Source: UBA6168 sp041752395
Lineage (GTDB): Bacteria; Bacteroidota; Bacteroidia; Chitinophagales; Saprospiraceae
Reading direction: 5' to 3'
DNA: 64,000 nt
NCBI GenBank assembly: GCA_041752395.1
Contig: JBGSWN010000223.1
Coordinates: 1-64,000, forward strand
Each line of letters begins with the position of its first letter. The first letter of the stretch is position 1. Below the pieces are notes generated by a model, which was not told the DNA's origin, searched no databases, and saw only the letters and a program-made list of their open reading frames with translations. The translations under genes and the position numbers were made by a program. Of this stretch, positions 27,901 through 33,975 are shown one piece after another.

Positions 27901-28088
27901 AAGCGCAAAATCTGGGCATTGGCACGCAGCAGTTCGGTTTTGTCGTCCGTAGGCATTGCCGCTCCGCCCTGTGCTTGGAGGAGGGGCAAAGCAACCAGCA
28001 ATGCGAGCAGGATGAGCGAGGCTTTTTGGATGGGTTGCCGTGGGCAGGATAGCCCTTTAAAGGAGTTGTTTTTTGTCATGTTTCTCAT
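15984..28088 (-). CDS. Giant secreted multi-domain surface protein (~4,034 aa)
   Basis: An exceptionally long frame. The start is placed at ATG 28088 (MRNMTKNN...) because it puts the signal helix LILLALLVALPLLQAQ near the N-terminus; 28079 is equally possible, and the frame is open to 28382. Domains, with rough residues: 50-260 FEQNIGQFPEAQVLYRS region (DUF7948-like); 265-800 SBBP beta-propeller repeats (LKWSTYLGG..., VYVVGYTSS); 800-2330 many Ig/PKD-like beta repeats ending TYTVTVT; six D-rich CDNGIDDDGDGLIDCADPDC linkers, likely calcium sites, at about 2325, 2680, 2930, 3030, 3130 and 3240; 3250-3425 cadherin-like and HYR-like domains; 3440-3700 repeats resembling H-type lectin; 3705-4034 a module with VDWVFLECRS and two D.NGDGR/D.NLDGRSIYQGPNND units. 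No standard T9SS type A or B tail is seen. Probably an adhesin (inference). Confidence 0.85.
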   Translation of the reverse strand: MRNMTKNNSFKGLSCPRQPIQKASLILLALLVALPLLQAQGGAAMPTDDKTELLRANAQILRFEQNIGQFPEAQVLYRSTDAQATYFFTKNEIRSVVASAKDSMQTAYALQFVGANEAVDIRGIGRPRPEHGAINYMTAAGSFGDVPTHNRLHYTNLWDGVNAYFYESREGKGTMKYDFIVQPKADPSVIKLKMDGVKNLKINAQGELEFTTPFGTLQKGKPYTYQMVDGKQVEVASEYTLTEEGEIGFKIGTYNAALPLVIDPIALKWSTYLMAGILEVSDIYVHPTTGRIYLVGSTNSAAFPNTLGRPYGGGTDAFVTCMEKDGTTLVWSTYLGGAATDEAYAVSVDAAGDVYVVGYTSSTDFPVNGTTAAYDATFNGNGDIFVARLNSTGATLKYSSYVGGSASDASSTFRKSIVSNGKVYIGANSNSTDFPTTPGAYQASRSGISAVAVLFCLNTNVGGAAGLEMSTYFNGLQGVSSGNYSDFNEIEEDKDGNLWLVGNAKFDASFPISANAVQKYADFSYTGSTTANFVAKFSKSGQYLYSSWVHPLWSPSNVGNSWSTQFAPSLDVDAAGNVYIGAATFIVDATASTVKKAPNILAFHELSPLNKLEYFTYMSLGYLAKIPYDLAPQYDFVSVFPSNAADNYADPEVAVDKKGNIHLLTHGGDYDWDFYHPLTPGAVNTVIGINASPSVYYVLPPSGNSVLYGTVLNSAFSYTIWGMFVNDDCEAYLISQGTKWIGSNYPITPSYRDFETNTQKTVYNSTVNSGWALSVFHEPRPNNNTIPNFAVGNNTFCVGGAIWQNPNDGPILGSTPTYTSGNGSASSHNLPNISYDGASPVAHPTPVSPAIAYQWQKRVNGGAWTDVANGTYAVYKPSPEPAAGTVEYRRRIISSCDGSANSTSNIASATIAGTFNLQVNTPSKPVYYCPTVAGTSLGITITGASGNISWQWYDGYAPLSGTGIISPSSGSGVAQGSFTANVGTSVTGSGFYRLVVTDAGGCKKEAFVAIAPKTADAGNAASLALCPGGSNRVTLGPSAVNPDFDYAWQGPSGYTSILPNPTVSATGTYFLWVKLKTEGPYCNTPTSVTVTGATPHDAALVNIPNKGFCQSEAPASIGLSGTPPAGYVFQWVPGTNLDNQQAYNPVFDPGNVAGGFPIGRINFTFSALRVADGCIFEDVVTVTDTARALAQAGIDMPSCGTNPSAILGAVETQGSYFQWRAVTTTYPGGLAALTSHAKFRMDGVATNLGSNKFLTAQIPDHTACYTVDYEIIGSHVPFANGCYTRDTVRLFYCPTCGGDWCSNLTSNSQGTNGACSGAENWIGGESLGSLTYTWETESVNGVVQSGSNRQPRGLFYLNADGTKGAQLPITGAHPSKAIADFDNGAWGWPGANVVIYRLKANGNFGDGMIDCHKDIQVFSANNGVPAIGVIDQSLCVIASPGIRLGTTGQAAPYTLNGTDYTQAPNSAFNWFWTNVDGTAATTITSGATTRFPTFSPSATTQYLVTARDPGTGCFAKDTLTIKIKQVIADAGFNLTDICPGSLVQLGTSAVQGHTYSWSPSGGLNFPIGTPNSTTARPYLSVPSVPAPPATLTYTVTVTDSETGCQATDDMTIGTSTTAPPALTAASYNACPSSSFILGNYVNVGGATFQWTVVSGGNLSWLSSTSVMRPTVTLPSGFTGPAVFRLTLTKGTCGSVSANYTINNSNPAMTGGTVTASCASPYTQIGETALSGYSYSWFPLTALYTNSTLTNPYYGNNTARPYALPSATTTYTVTRTNTATGCTRTATWTVNPPTGVAVNAGADKNYCTGGSSITIGQSASATRSWQAIGYSADPYGAAPTSIATPMTSATMLGYIGGSSNVATKTFPASGTPLVGQYVYRVISTSGGCSISDDVVVTVPNIASGIAGLPQNVCPGESVQLGSATAPSFGIYSWTAINPSTENGTIDDPTAKRPNVNPSVNTTYQVIYTDGGSGCSVTETVPVVVNPKPNVADVSTAIACAPLSAQNLTTLVSGYGSLVSPVWYKTQYPGGTVVSTPTSVTPTATTDYFLLSQNTYGCYDTAQVTINVANPQTPNIIPSIQVPCGTTSVDLANSQGTPSQAGYTFEWHNANNTLAGTLMSSTVVSTAGTYYLFEKAPSPSNCYSASDNIVVTFQKPDPGAISGNQTVCSGGNPVAFTSTTAATGSGTISYQWQSSTTSTTAGFSNISGATGATYSAPTVTVTTYYRRVATSTLSGVSCTANSNALTVTVNSLPSASAGANVAICAGASTTLTASGGTSYAWSNGLGSGATKTVTPSSTTAYTVTVTNAAGCTATSTVTVNVGVCPEICDNGLDDDGDGLIDCADGDCPSCTTFNCSDGVKVVSQISATATGAGASGTPSISNFTVPAGQNRVVFVIASFEREHCGSTDNCTDTNTTGAGLGDNFASPNIISSGNQPQITARFSGPGGTLNKQNALAMPAGDLRFMVQFAFPTPPGTLAAAFYSRESYFIAIYESELQSLLGGAASGNINILLPDVVAPKDNADDAILLAYTLVNVAQNAAGVVRSGLNLNGLFIHSSSGSTPGNFTINIPDLDNGQEPNEPTDGLLIFGVSGLGGPTSTGGFLTTAGFTELNDINTSGSSGDFTTFNEPDGFSVSAQFRNGPSTGIINAVSMQSAASSGITSNGGMMAAFTFQSASCPEICDNGIDDDGDGFVDCADPDCSNGLAVSASASAASICTGGSTNLTATGSGGGGSYTYAWSNSLGTGAAKTVTPAATTTYTVTVTNATGCTATGQVTVTVNSLPSASAGANVAICAGASTTLTTSGGASYVWSNGLGSGATKTVTPASTTTYTVTVTNAAGCTATSTVTVTVNSLPSASAGANVAICAGASTTLTASGGTSYAWSNGLGSGATKTVTPASTTTYTVTVTNAAGCTATSTVTVNVGVCAEVCDNGIDDDGDGLIDCADPDCASSFTVNTTATSPAICRGENTTISASASGGTGPYTYAWNNGLGNGVSQNISPLATTAYTVTVTSAPGCTSTAQVTITVNFCAENCTDGIDNDGDGLIDCDDPDCGLSIAASPTSATCGSNNGQVAISASGGSGSYEYSKDSTTWVGSNLFSNITPGNHTFFIRNDDGACPISADATVADGCEACNDGIDNDGDGLVDCADTDCGPTSSAGSNISICMGTSAMLTATATGGTTPYTFVWDNGLAASETVSVSPSNTTTYTVTVTSATGCSSTSQATVAVTACPENCTDGIDNDGDGLVDCADPDCTAVAAPQLVDDAFVTCPGVAFQGIVSMNDGNLQGPVFTIPAPPTKGSVAINNWGGFTYTPSGSACGSDQFTYRVCNTGGCCATATASISIGDNVPPTLQNVPADLAISCDDEVPQAPAVFGLDACPGIYIEATETDDEGNTGACGTYTITRTWTTTDLCGNSASQSQNITVSDETEPEMFRVYTLPNGKKMVAGNAPRTSHLWKYVRFPVHFDAPPLVFAQVASNSDAAAVTVQTRYISTTGFEVRLREEEAADQLHGGETVSWMAMEAGNVDGSYTMAAQLLNNVNHNDQTLTYPLSFSSKPVFIGSVNGTVQADPVSVRTKAETASGLQLSLQEEQSADSETAHSNEKLAWLALSAGSDIYDENGGFVAEGGTVSTNHNWATVNLSHHFTKPVVLLGGVANNGSQAATIRVRNVTPTSFEVRVQEWDYLDGNHANEQLGYLVVEGSIPTYEEFYCFGGNPLQPGVDFIAIDNCDDQVALNSTETEDQLSVGLKAIRTWSASDDCGNVNILTRYDTCGVAAVRLKTLLSGALINAGTSGLMRDDLRTRQLIPTKEPYSGMGGYAHKGMGGGEVADDQVMLVPGAKAIVDWVFLECRSATDPANVLSTCSALLLRDGTVVTPTGGDVAYFWDLPAADYYVSVRHRNHLGLGTDSPWDLDSELPPMVDFTLISTPVQGSAVAGKLVNGSRAMWAGDFNGDGRAIYQGPYNDSFFLFSKVLSEPDNTGFLANYIAQGYNRADANLDGRSIYQGPNNDRSMLLLNTILAHPTNQLLLANFIGLQWLP
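19341..19772 (-). repeat. 216-bp near-identical Ig/PKD-like coding repeats
   Basis: The stretch beginning GACCGTGCTGGTGGCGGTGC at 19341 recurs in phase near 19557 (216 bp, 72 codons), with a further related copy after 19773 and another near 21135. Each unit encodes a SLPSASAGANVAICAGASTT domain ending in TYTVTVTNAAGCTATSTVTV. The repeats will hinder assembly and can recombine. Confidence 0.75.
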
Positions 28089-28388
28089 CAATAATAGGAT
28101 TAGTATAAATGGACAGCCCGGAAGGGTGAAGACTATCCTCATTATTTGTGTTTGCGTAAAATGTTGTTTCATAGTAGTGTTTGTTGCTGCGCCCAAAGGC
28201 AGCATTTTGTTCATAGTATTTGTCGCCGAGCGGGATTTGAGAGAATGGGGAAAAGGGTGGCCTGTCAGTTCATCCAGAAAAGAATTGGCCGGGAGGCCAA
28301 TAGCCCCCCAGACCAGCTCGTAACAGATGAGTACAAAACAAAAACAAAAAATTTTATCCTTAAAAGGGGGAACGGGTATCAATCAAAA

Positions 28389-28857
28389 TGAAAAGGGAAG
28401 CTGTAAGGGGAGGGAAGATGTCTTGCAACCTACATAGAATTGCAATTACTTGTCCTGAAAATCAGGGTGAACAACAATAGGTGGGCGGCCTGTAACCAAT
28501 GCTATTTCAATATGTAATAAAATACGGCTTTTGACGTAAAATATGCATCGGGGTGTAAAAACCGGATTTCCCATTATAGATAATCGCCTATCAAACAGGG
28601 CGGAGACCCGCATGAACGGCCTCATCACCGGCCTGTTGGAAAACGCCGAACTTTCCAGCCGCCACAGCGCCAAGCGTGAAATGGTGAACCTGTACGAGGC
28701 ATTCGTATCCTGCGTATGGAAAACGGGGGCAGTGTTTTAGAGTTGGTATTGCCTTCGTAAAAAAATGGCCGCTCAAAAGCACCAACTACCCTGCACAAAC
28801 AAAAACGGGCGAACCAAATGGCCCGCCCGTTTACTATCTATGAACTTTAAGACATAA
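28389..28857. other. Gap between the two large surface-protein genes
   Basis: No well-supported gene. A plus-strand frame at 28543-28740 contains a GC-rich piece ending ENAELSSRHSAKREMVNLYE and AFVSCVWKTGAVF; its composition looks coding, but no family is recognised and it may be a gene remnant. The region must carry the leader of the giant gene on the left and the terminator of the 1,616-residue gene on the right. Confidence 0.35.
28801..28832 (-). terminator. Terminator of the 1,616-residue T9SS gene
   Basis: AAACGGGCG pairs with CGCCCGTTT, with an inner GCC/GGC around the loop; on the minus strand it is followed by TTTTTG. It lies 26 bp after the stop codon. Confidence 0.75.
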
Positions 28858-31800
28858 TTACAATCTGCCGATGACCAAGGTCACCGCCCGTGGCCGCTTG
28901 CCGGGCACGTTCACCCAAACAGTATAGTGGCCTTCGTGCAAATCCCTCAAATCCATCTGGTAGTACTTGCTCCAAACCTCATCGAGGTGGAACTGCTTCA
29001 TGCGCAGGCCCATGTTGTTGTAGATGTGGATGTCCACATCATGCTTGCCTACCACGCTTTCGAGGTTGAGGTTCGTGAATCCGTTGGCAGGGTTCGGGAA
29101 CAGGCCGAAGTCAATGATGTCCTCATAGACAACCTCCTTTACCTCCGATAGGCGCTCGGTGCCGTCCTCGTTCAGCATCCGTACCCGGTAGTAGTTCACG
29201 CCCGTTTGTGGTTCAAGGTCGAAGCCTTCGTAAACATCGGCGGCTACCGACTTGTCGGACGCCGTGGCATAGACCTCCTCGAAGTCGGTGCCGTCCAGTG
29301 AGCGCTCCAGCACGTACTCGTCCACCTTGTAGTCGCCGTTGTGCAACCAAATCAGCTCAACATGCTCCAGGTGCTTGATGGCCTCGAACTGGAACTTGTC
29401 CGACTGGTCAGCCTCCAGCGCTTGCACCACGTTCACCGTCTGGTTCACCTCACATATGAGTTGGTAGCTGGCCGTGTAGTATTTCACGATGACATAATGA
29501 GCGCCAGCCGTCACGGAGAAGGTAGCCGCTGGGCTTTGGCAGTTGGCGAAGCAGTTGTGCTCCGGCTGCCAGGTGGCGCTGAAAATCTGCACGGAAGTAA
29601 CAGGCGCACCGTTGAGGCCCGCCACGGAGATGCTGCCGGGGCCAGCGCTGATGACGACGTTTGCACAATCCGGGTTGCCGCCACCGCCACCGCCGCCGCA
29701 GTTGGTGGAAATGCCGAGCGTCACGATGTTCGACTCCACATAGTTCGGGCAGCCCGCACGGCGGGTACAGCGCAGGTAACAGGTCTGTTGCGTGACGTTG
29801 CCAGGGCTGTAGTCAAGGCTGGTTGCGCCGGCGATGATAGTCCAATGCGGGTCTTGTCCAGCTTGTATCTGCGTGATGGTCGTCGTGGGATAGGTGCAGG
29901 AGGTCGTGCTTTTCAGCCAGATGACCTCCAGGTTGCCAGCGCCGCCGGACGGGGCCACGCAGTTCTTCACAACGGGCGCAGCGCCTTGGTTCGGGCAGTA
30001 ATCCGTTGCACCTGTGCAGGCAGTTCCGAAACCGATGGTACCTGCATTGGTCACGTTGTCGCAGGTGCCGCCACCACCGCCGACGGTCACGGTCGCTTGT
30101 TTCTCACAAATCAAGCTATAGCCAGCCGTATAATACTTGGCGTAAACCAAATAGGTGCCGGCAGGTACGCTGATGGTCTCCGTGCCGTTGCAGTTTGCGA
30201 AGCAGGAGAAGACCGACTGCCAATTGGACGTGAAAATCTGCAATGCGCTGATGGGCGCACCGCCCAAGCCGGACACGATGATGGAACCGTTGCCCGTGGT
30301 GATGCTGATGCCCGCCTCACAATCTGGCGTACCACCGCCAGAGCAGGTGCCGGGCGCAGTGGCTGTCACCGTGGCACAGGCCGTCGTCACCTGGTTGTCA
30401 CAAACGGTAATCGTTTTATTGCCGCCGCTGATGGGGTACGGGCCGAAGCTAACGGCTGTGCCGTAGTTCCCCGTCTTGCCGCCACCGCTCCATGAAGTGC
30501 CGCAAGAGCCGTTCTTGGTCACGGTGATTTTGAAGGTGTAGGTGTCGTCGCCAGCATTGTTCGGTGTACCGTTGTTGTTGCAAACGATGTCAGAAACAGC
30601 AGCACTGATGGTGCAGGTGGCGACAGGCGTACCCGCACAGCCGCAGCCGTTGGCCGTCACCACGTCGTTGGTGGTGTTCGGGTTGCCGTCGTTGCAGGCC
30701 GTGCCCGGTGTGGCCGGGAAGGCAGGGTTGTTGGGCTGGCAGTCCTGGTTGTTGCACACGCCGTCGCCATCGGAGTCACCGCCCTGGCTGGCGCATGGGT
30801 TAACGGGGGTACCCGCACAGCCACAACCATTGGCCGTCACCACGTCGTTGGTGGTGTTCGGGTTGCCGTCGTTGCAGGCCGTGCCCGGTGTGGCGGGGAA
30901 GGCAGGGTTGTTCGGCTGGCAGTCCTGGTTGTTGCACACGCCGTCGCCATCGGAGTCGCCGCCCTGGCTGGCGCATGGGTTAACGGGGGTACCCGCACAG
31001 CCACAACCATTGGCCGTCACCACGTCGTTGGTGGTGTTCGGGTTGCCGTCGTTGCAGGCCGTGCCAGGTGTGGCTGGGAAGGCCGGGTTGTTCGGCTGGC
31101 AGTCCTGATTGTTGCAGACGCCGTCGCCATCGGAGTCGCCGCCCTGGCTGGCGCAGGGGTCAACGGGCGTTCCGCAAACGTCGTACTTGAGCACTTTCAC
31201 AAAGTCAAACAGCCCTTCTGTTGCTGGCCCCCAAACACTGTTGCTGTTATAAGATTCAATCGTATATCCCAGACTGGTAGTATTTCCATTTACCAAGCTG
31301 CCTACCGAGAAAGTAGCAATGTCAAGGTTCGGTGCAGTCTGCCCATTGAAATTGTTGTCGCCAAAATACTGGCCACCAATGTACAGGTACTCCCCTTTGT
31401 AGCCGTCGCTTTCAAAGGTCACGATGGTCAATTTTGCGTTAGACGGGCAATTCGTCGAAGCCTCAACGCAGCCGATGGAAGAAGAATAGTCATTTGCTGG
31501 AAAGGTCAAGTTGAACTTGTCTTGGCAAACATGCACCCTGGCACTGGATAATGATGGACTAGAATAGACCACGACCATGGACCAGGCCCCATAGGCCGCA
31601 TTGGCGTTGCAATAGGCGCTCGCATTCGACCAGCTCAAACCGGAAACCGTAAAGCTGCCTCCGCCCTGTACCATTGCAGTGACATCTGCATAAGCCCCGA
31701 AGAAGGTCAAGGTTCCGAGGCTGTTGTCGGTGTAGGTTTTCTGAGCAGTCACTCCCGCCCCATTCAGGTTTACTGCGTTGTCAGTGCTTCCGCTGCCCGA

Positions 31801-33708
31801 CCATTGCAAGTAAGCTTTCACGATGTTGGCACCGCTTGGAATGCTGAGGCTGGCAGAAGAGCTCGACTTTTGGTTGCAGTTCGATTGGTCTTCTGAAAAG
31901 CTCATGCTGTTTCCGATGACCTTGTAGTCCACGTTTCCTTCAAAGACAAAGCAATCGTTGCCGCAATTGGAGATTTCGACACCCGTGCCGGCTGGCTGCA
32001 CGTTGATGGTGGCGTCGTCCTCGTCGTCCTCGTTGGGCGTCTGGTTGTTGTCATTGCCCGGCGTGGAGTCCACGTCGTTCGGGCTGGCTGTCTGCACCTG
32101 TGCGAAGTTGCGGATGGTACCGCTGGTGGCCGTCACGGTAGTGTTGATGGTCAGCGTCACGGTCTGGTTCACGGCGAGGTTGCCAATATTCCAGGTGAGC
32201 GTACCTACATTGAAGTTGCCCTGTGAGGCGTTGGCCGAGTTGTAGGTCAGGCCTGTGGGGAAGTTATCCTTCACCGTCACGCCCGTGGCGGCGGCTGGGC
32301 CTTTGTTCACCACGCTGATGGTCCAAACTACGGTCTGCCCGGTAGTCACGGTGGTGGCGTTGGCCGTCTTGGTCAATTCAAGGTCAACAGAGGTCGTTAC
32401 TGGCGTACCAGCGCAAGTGCAGCCGTTGGCCTGAACCACGTCATTAGTCGTGTTCGGGTTGCCATCGTTGCAGGCAGTACCGGGGGTTTGGCCGAAATTG
32501 TTGATGGTGACGTTGATGAACTTGTTGCAGGAGTTGACACCGATGCCCACTTGGTACGTCCCGGGGTTCAGGTTGTCGTACAGGGTCTTGTTTTGCACCC
32601 ATGCACTGTTGTTCAGAATGCTCCAGTACCCGTTCGGCAGGTTGGTGATGACGATTTTGCCCTTGGGGTTGGTGCAGGTCGGTTGCGTCAACGTCACCTG
32701 CGGCGTGGGGGTATTGCCTCCTGCGTTGAAAGAGTAGCTTGGACTGTTGCAATTGACTGTGTAATTGCCCACGGTGGTGGAGCCGACCTTGATTACCCAT
32801 GCATGCCCGTTGATGGTACCCTGGTTTTTTGTAGAACCGCCATTAATATGTCCGTAGGAAACCAAGGTGCCGTTGTTGTTCCAGAACAATTCAGCCGTTT
32901 GGCAGCCGGTGTTCGTGAACGCAACCGTGCAGGTGGAGGGTGCGCAACCGCCAGAATTGAAAGAATAAGTTGGGCTACTACAGTTTACTGTGTAATTGCC
33001 CACCGTGGTGGAGCCTACCTTGATTACCCATGCAGTCCCGTTGTAGGTGGACTGGTTTTTTGTAGAATTGGCAGTAACATGTCCGTAAGAAACCAATGTG
33101 CCGTTGTTGTTCCAGAACAATTCAGCCGTTTGGCAGCCAGTGTTCGTGAAGGCAACCGTGCAGGAGGTAGAACCACCGCCGCCACCGCCGCCACAGGAGT
33201 TATTGTAAAGTGTGTGATACCCTCCTGAAAAATTAACAGTAGAGGTGGTTGTGCTGCCATACTTACAGTACACTGTACCACTGGATGCACTTGGAAATAC
33301 TGTGTAGTTCTGACCAAAGTTAAGTGTGCCCATGTTGAAGGTTTGCCCGGCATAAGCGCCATTGGCTTCATAACAGTAGACCGTAACGGGGCAATTAGCA
33401 AGGTTTATCACATAAACGCTACCAGTAACTTCGTCCACGCAGGTAGAAAGTGGTTCGTTGTTTCCCCCGTTGGCAAAAAGATTATTGCCGAAGGGAAAAA
33501 TGAATGTCATCACCAGCATCAATGCCTTGAATAAATGATAACGGGAGGAATGGAAGGATTGGGCAACCCCGGCCCCCGAAGCATGCTTCGGCGCAATGGA
33601 GTGGTCAATAGTTTTTGGATTACAACATATTGGCCCAGCCAGCCTTGTCGGGATTTTTGGAAAATTGCTATCATCCAAACCCCATGCAAATGGTAAGTGC
33701 TTGTTCAT
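28858..33708 (-). CDS. T9SS-sorted multi-domain protein with VHL-beta-like domains
   Basis: A 1,616-residue exported protein. The signal helix (FKALMLVMTFIFPFGNNLFA) lies at ~60-79, so the true start may be a later non-ATG codon. Residues ~183-242 and 259-320 are two near-identical domains with the pattern VAFTNTGCQTAELFWNNNGT ... LVSYG ... TYNGTAWVIKVG, which resembles the von Hippel-Lindau beta domain (F.N...V...W...G....Y..L.....I.SY.GHLW.FRD). A DUF11 domain (~440-550) and a DUF3344-like region (~570-840, KAYLQWSGSGS, YADVTAMV) follow, then three 60-residue Asp-rich repeats (GGDSDGDGVCNNQDCQPNNP), Cys-containing beta repeats and a T9SS type A tail (FGLFPNPANGFTNLNL ... LHEGHYTVWV). Role probably adhesion or binding (inference). 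Confidence 0.85.
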   Translation of the reverse strand: MNKHLPFAWGLDDSNFPKIPTRLAGPICCNPKTIDHSIAPKHASGAGVAQSFHSSRYHLFKALMLVMTFIFPFGNNLFANGGNNEPLSTCVDEVTGSVYVINLANCPVTVYCYEANGAYAGQTFNMGTLNFGQNYTVFPSASSGTVYCKYGSTTTSTVNFSGGYHTLYNNSCGGGGGGGSTSCTVAFTNTGCQTAELFWNNNGTLVSYGHVTANSTKNQSTYNGTAWVIKVGSTTVGNYTVNCSSPTYSFNSGGCAPSTCTVAFTNTGCQTAELFWNNNGTLVSYGHINGGSTKNQGTINGHAWVIKVGSTTVGNYTVNCNSPSYSFNAGGNTPTPQVTLTQPTCTNPKGKIVITNLPNGYWSILNNSAWVQNKTLYDNLNPGTYQVGIGVNSCNKFINVTINNFGQTPGTACNDGNPNTTNDVVQANGCTCAGTPVTTSVDLELTKTANATTVTTGQTVVWTISVVNKGPAAATGVTVKDNFPTGLTYNSANASQGNFNVGTLTWNIGNLAVNQTVTLTINTTVTATSGTIRNFAQVQTASPNDVDSTPGNDNNQTPNEDDEDDATINVQPAGTGVEISNCGNDCFVFEGNVDYKVIGNSMSFSEDQSNCNQKSSSSASLSIPSGANIVKAYLQWSGSGSTDNAVNLNGAGVTAQKTYTDNSLGTLTFFGAYADVTAMVQGGGSFTVSGLSWSNASAYCNANAAYGAWSMVVVYSSPSLSSARVHVCQDKFNLTFPANDYSSSIGCVEASTNCPSNAKLTIVTFESDGYKGEYLYIGGQYFGDNNFNGQTAPNLDIATFSVGSLVNGNTTSLGYTIESYNSNSVWGPATEGLFDFVKVLKYDVCGTPVDPCASQGGDSDGDGVCNNQDCQPNNPAFPATPGTACNDGNPNTTNDVVTANGCGCAGTPVNPCASQGGDSDGDGVCNNQDCQPNNPAFPATPGTACNDGNPNTTNDVVTANGCGCAGTPVNPCASQGGDSDGDGVCNNQDCQPNNPAFPATPGTACNDGNPNTTNDVVTANGCGCAGTPVATCTISAAVSDIVCNNNGTPNNAGDDTYTFKITVTKNGSCGTSWSGGGKTGNYGTAVSFGPYPISGGNKTITVCDNQVTTACATVTATAPGTCSGGGTPDCEAGISITTGNGSIIVSGLGGAPISALQIFTSNWQSVFSCFANCNGTETISVPAGTYLVYAKYYTAGYSLICEKQATVTVGGGGGTCDNVTNAGTIGFGTACTGATDYCPNQGAAPVVKNCVAPSGGAGNLEVIWLKSTTSCTYPTTTITQIQAGQDPHWTIIAGATSLDYSPGNVTQQTCYLRCTRRAGCPNYVESNIVTLGISTNCGGGGGGGNPDCANVVISAGPGSISVAGLNGAPVTSVQIFSATWQPEHNCFANCQSPAATFSVTAGAHYVIVKYYTASYQLICEVNQTVNVVQALEADQSDKFQFEAIKHLEHVELIWLHNGDYKVDEYVLERSLDGTDFEEVYATASDKSVAADVYEGFDLEPQTGVNYYRVRMLNEDGTERLSEVKEVVYEDIIDFGLFPNPANGFTNLNLESVVGKHDVDIHIYNNMGLRMKQFHLDEVWSKYYQMDLRDLHEGHYTVWVNVPGKRPRAVTLVIGRL
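30613..31165 (-). repeat. Three tandem 180-bp coding repeats (calcium-binding-like)
   Basis: The block beginning near GTACCCGCACAGCCGCAGCC at ~30629 repeats at +180 and +360 bp with only a few substitutions. Each encodes 60 residues: DSDGDGVCNNQDCQPNNPAF, a TPGTACNDGNPNTTNDVV part and a Cys pair in GCGCAGTPV. The Asp pattern is like thrombospondin type 3 calcium repeats. Confidence 0.85.
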
Positions 33709-33975
33709 AAAATGAATTAAGTTTTGGTTAAAAAAATTGAATTAGTACAAATGAATCCACCCAGTCCTATTCAGACAGGGAGACCTGAAAATGCTTGCTT
33801 GGGTTAGTGAGACCAATTAAAATGAAAGGGAAAATCAGCTAATCTGGAAGGACTTTTAAAGGATGCAAAGTTGAAATCAAAAAGGATAGAAAAATGGCAG
33901 GACGTAGGGAAGGGCAGGTTTGGTGCAATAATGTGCGGACAAACTTTCAATAATCTGCAAGGAACGGCGAGAGCA

